From Coprinellus micaceus (taxonomy: Eukaryota > Basidiomycota > Agaricomycetes > Agaricales > Psathyrellaceae), in contig OX596334.1 in the NCBI GenBank assembly GCA_951394405.1, positions 1,612,001 through 1,676,000 of the forward strand: 64,000 nt of DNA, written 5' to 3'. The translations under genes and the position numbers were made by a program. Every line of letters begins with the position of its first letter. Within the stretch, counting starts at the first letter, position 1. Below are positions 63,201 through 64,000 of the stretch, piece after piece. Below the pieces are notes generated by a model. The model was not told where the DNA came from. It made no database searches and saw only the letters and a list, made by a program, of their open reading frames with translations.

Positions 63201-64000
63201 CCTGGCCATTAAGACACTCGAGGAAGCCCCCCAAACTCGCATTCACGTCTCAATTGCACTGCTGTTTCTCGCCCTTTTTGCTGCCGTAACTTTGGAGACT
63301 CTGGTTGCCTGGTTTATTCTCGCGTACGGTGAGATCCCTTCCAATAAAACGCTCCGCGAGGACGCCGAACGTCAAGCTGATACTGGCCGAAATGACAGAC
63401 TTGTATCCGTCCATCGCCTTCTATGCGGCGCAGACAGATTTACCCGATTTCCCCCACATTATCGACTCAGCGAGAACTTATGCTAAGTGCTGTCTCCGTT
63501 TCCGCCTGAGGCAGACTTTGTTAGCGATGATTGAAGGCCTCGAGCAGCTGTTAAGTGAGCCATAAATTTACCATCTTTATATAATACTGACGGATGACGT
63601 GCGGGCTATGTAGATGCTGTTGGGGGAGAGGAGGCAGACGGGCCAAGTGGGGGTAGCAACTGACCATGAACAAAGAAATTTAATTAATTATGCTGCAGAG
63701 CCGCCCAGCCCCTACCTGTTCAAGTGCCCTGACCTTATGTCGGACCTGTGCATAATTATAATGCCCTTCTCCGGCAACAAACCCCTCTAACATATCCTGA
63801 TCTGCAGGGACGCCATGTGTTAGTCACTGCATCGTATAATTATGTCCCCATTTCACCTGGTCGTATTTGCGGCTTCCTTGGACCGCTCACACACATACAT
63901 GCTTGATTTATCCGCCTCCATCTTATTCACCACCCTCGTTTCTCTCGCATTTTGTCTCTCCCGGTGAGGCATATCGCGGTTTGAGAGAATTATAATTAGT
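60265..64000. other. 3.7 kb without a supported gene
   Basis: Many overlapping open frames but no domain, signal peptide or exon chain that I can support. 60130-60790 has an unusual composition rich in TGGCC, CCATG and CCATATGG words. At 62220-62510 the plus strand has a coding-like run (KAIDQALANISSVTLPGF) behind an acceptor-like TTGTAG, with no partner exon. 62929-63486 is a 185-codon open frame without recognisable similarity. This could be decayed transposon or relic genes. Confidence 0.4.
60883..60894. repeat. GC-rich hairpin GGCGC-AA-GCGCC
   Basis: Perfect 5-bp arms with a 2-nt loop in gene-free DNA; same core as the hairpins at 11969, 16800, 44730 and 47031. Confidence 0.5.

Noticed and set aside
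62929..63486. 185-codon plus-strand open frame
   Set aside because: No recognisable similarity, a mixed hydrophobic segment only, and no supporting introns or promoter.
1..64000. CRISPR array, operon or bacterial-type defence system
   Set aside because: Genes have spliceosomal introns and independent promoters; no regularly spaced repeats were seen.

Overview
The window looks like nuclear DNA of a filamentous basidiomycete, most likely an Agaricomycete. Genes are dense and split by many 45-65 nt GT-AG introns. The gene families fit that group: a FunK1-type fungal kinase, F-box proteins with a coiled-coil N-terminus, a BTB protein, and an expanded multi-membrane-span family, beside ordinary housekeeping genes. 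The species cannot be named from sequence alone. One assembly gap of 200 N lies at 27094-27293.

Layout. 1-12 kb: a four-exon gene of unknown function, a DNM1-type dynamin, a broken F-box fragment and an ACS-type MFS transporter, all on the minus strand. 12-19 kb: a secreted class 3 lipase, then three tandem minus-strand paralogues (A, B, C) of a multi-span membrane protein family. 19-30 kb: FunK1 kinase, BTB protein, RING E3, ribosomal protein uL5/RPL11 running into the gap, a second RING/coiled-coil protein, and ESCRT-II VPS25 divergent from it. 30-40 kb: a fourth copy (D) of the membrane family, a CDF metal transporter, a rhodopsin-domain (PTH11-like) membrane protein, and STT3 of the oligosaccharyltransferase. 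40-47 kb: a frameshifted unknown gene, a cytochrome P450, a Tse2-like ADP-ribosyltransferase-fold protein and a type-B carboxylesterase. 47-60 kb: an F-box gene with one premature stop, an Abp1/drebrin-like actin-binding protein, an intron-containing tRNA-Gly(GCC), an intact F-box gene, two tandem small secreted cysteine-rich proteins and a third, shortened F-box gene. 60.3-64 kb: no gene I can support.

The most interesting layer is insertional. (1) A 458-bp Tourist/PIF-Harbinger-like MITE with 44-bp perfect terminal inverted repeats and a TTA duplication sits in the last exon of membrane paralogue D; the original C-terminus is still readable beyond it. (2) A 741-bp element with imperfect inverted repeats and a 9-bp target duplication lies inside a 52-nt intron of the carboxylesterase. 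It carries six telomere-type CCCTAA hexamers and four GC-rich hairpins; the host reading frame closes exactly at 523 codons if the enlarged intron is spliced. (3) Paralogue C carries a 392-nt tract that its relatives lack. So two of the four membrane-family genes are interrupted. Several gene models were tested by adding up exon lengths, and the frames close (lipase 304 aa, VPS25 183 aa, first RING protein 328 aa, FunK1 661 aa, membrane paralogue A 339 aa, first gene 240 aa).

Functionally the window mixes core cell biology (mitochondrial fission, endosomal sorting, N-glycosylation, translation, actin) with outward-facing genes (lipase, carboxylesterase, P450, MFS and CDF transporters, membrane proteins, small secreted proteins). 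I see no biosynthetic cluster or defence operon.
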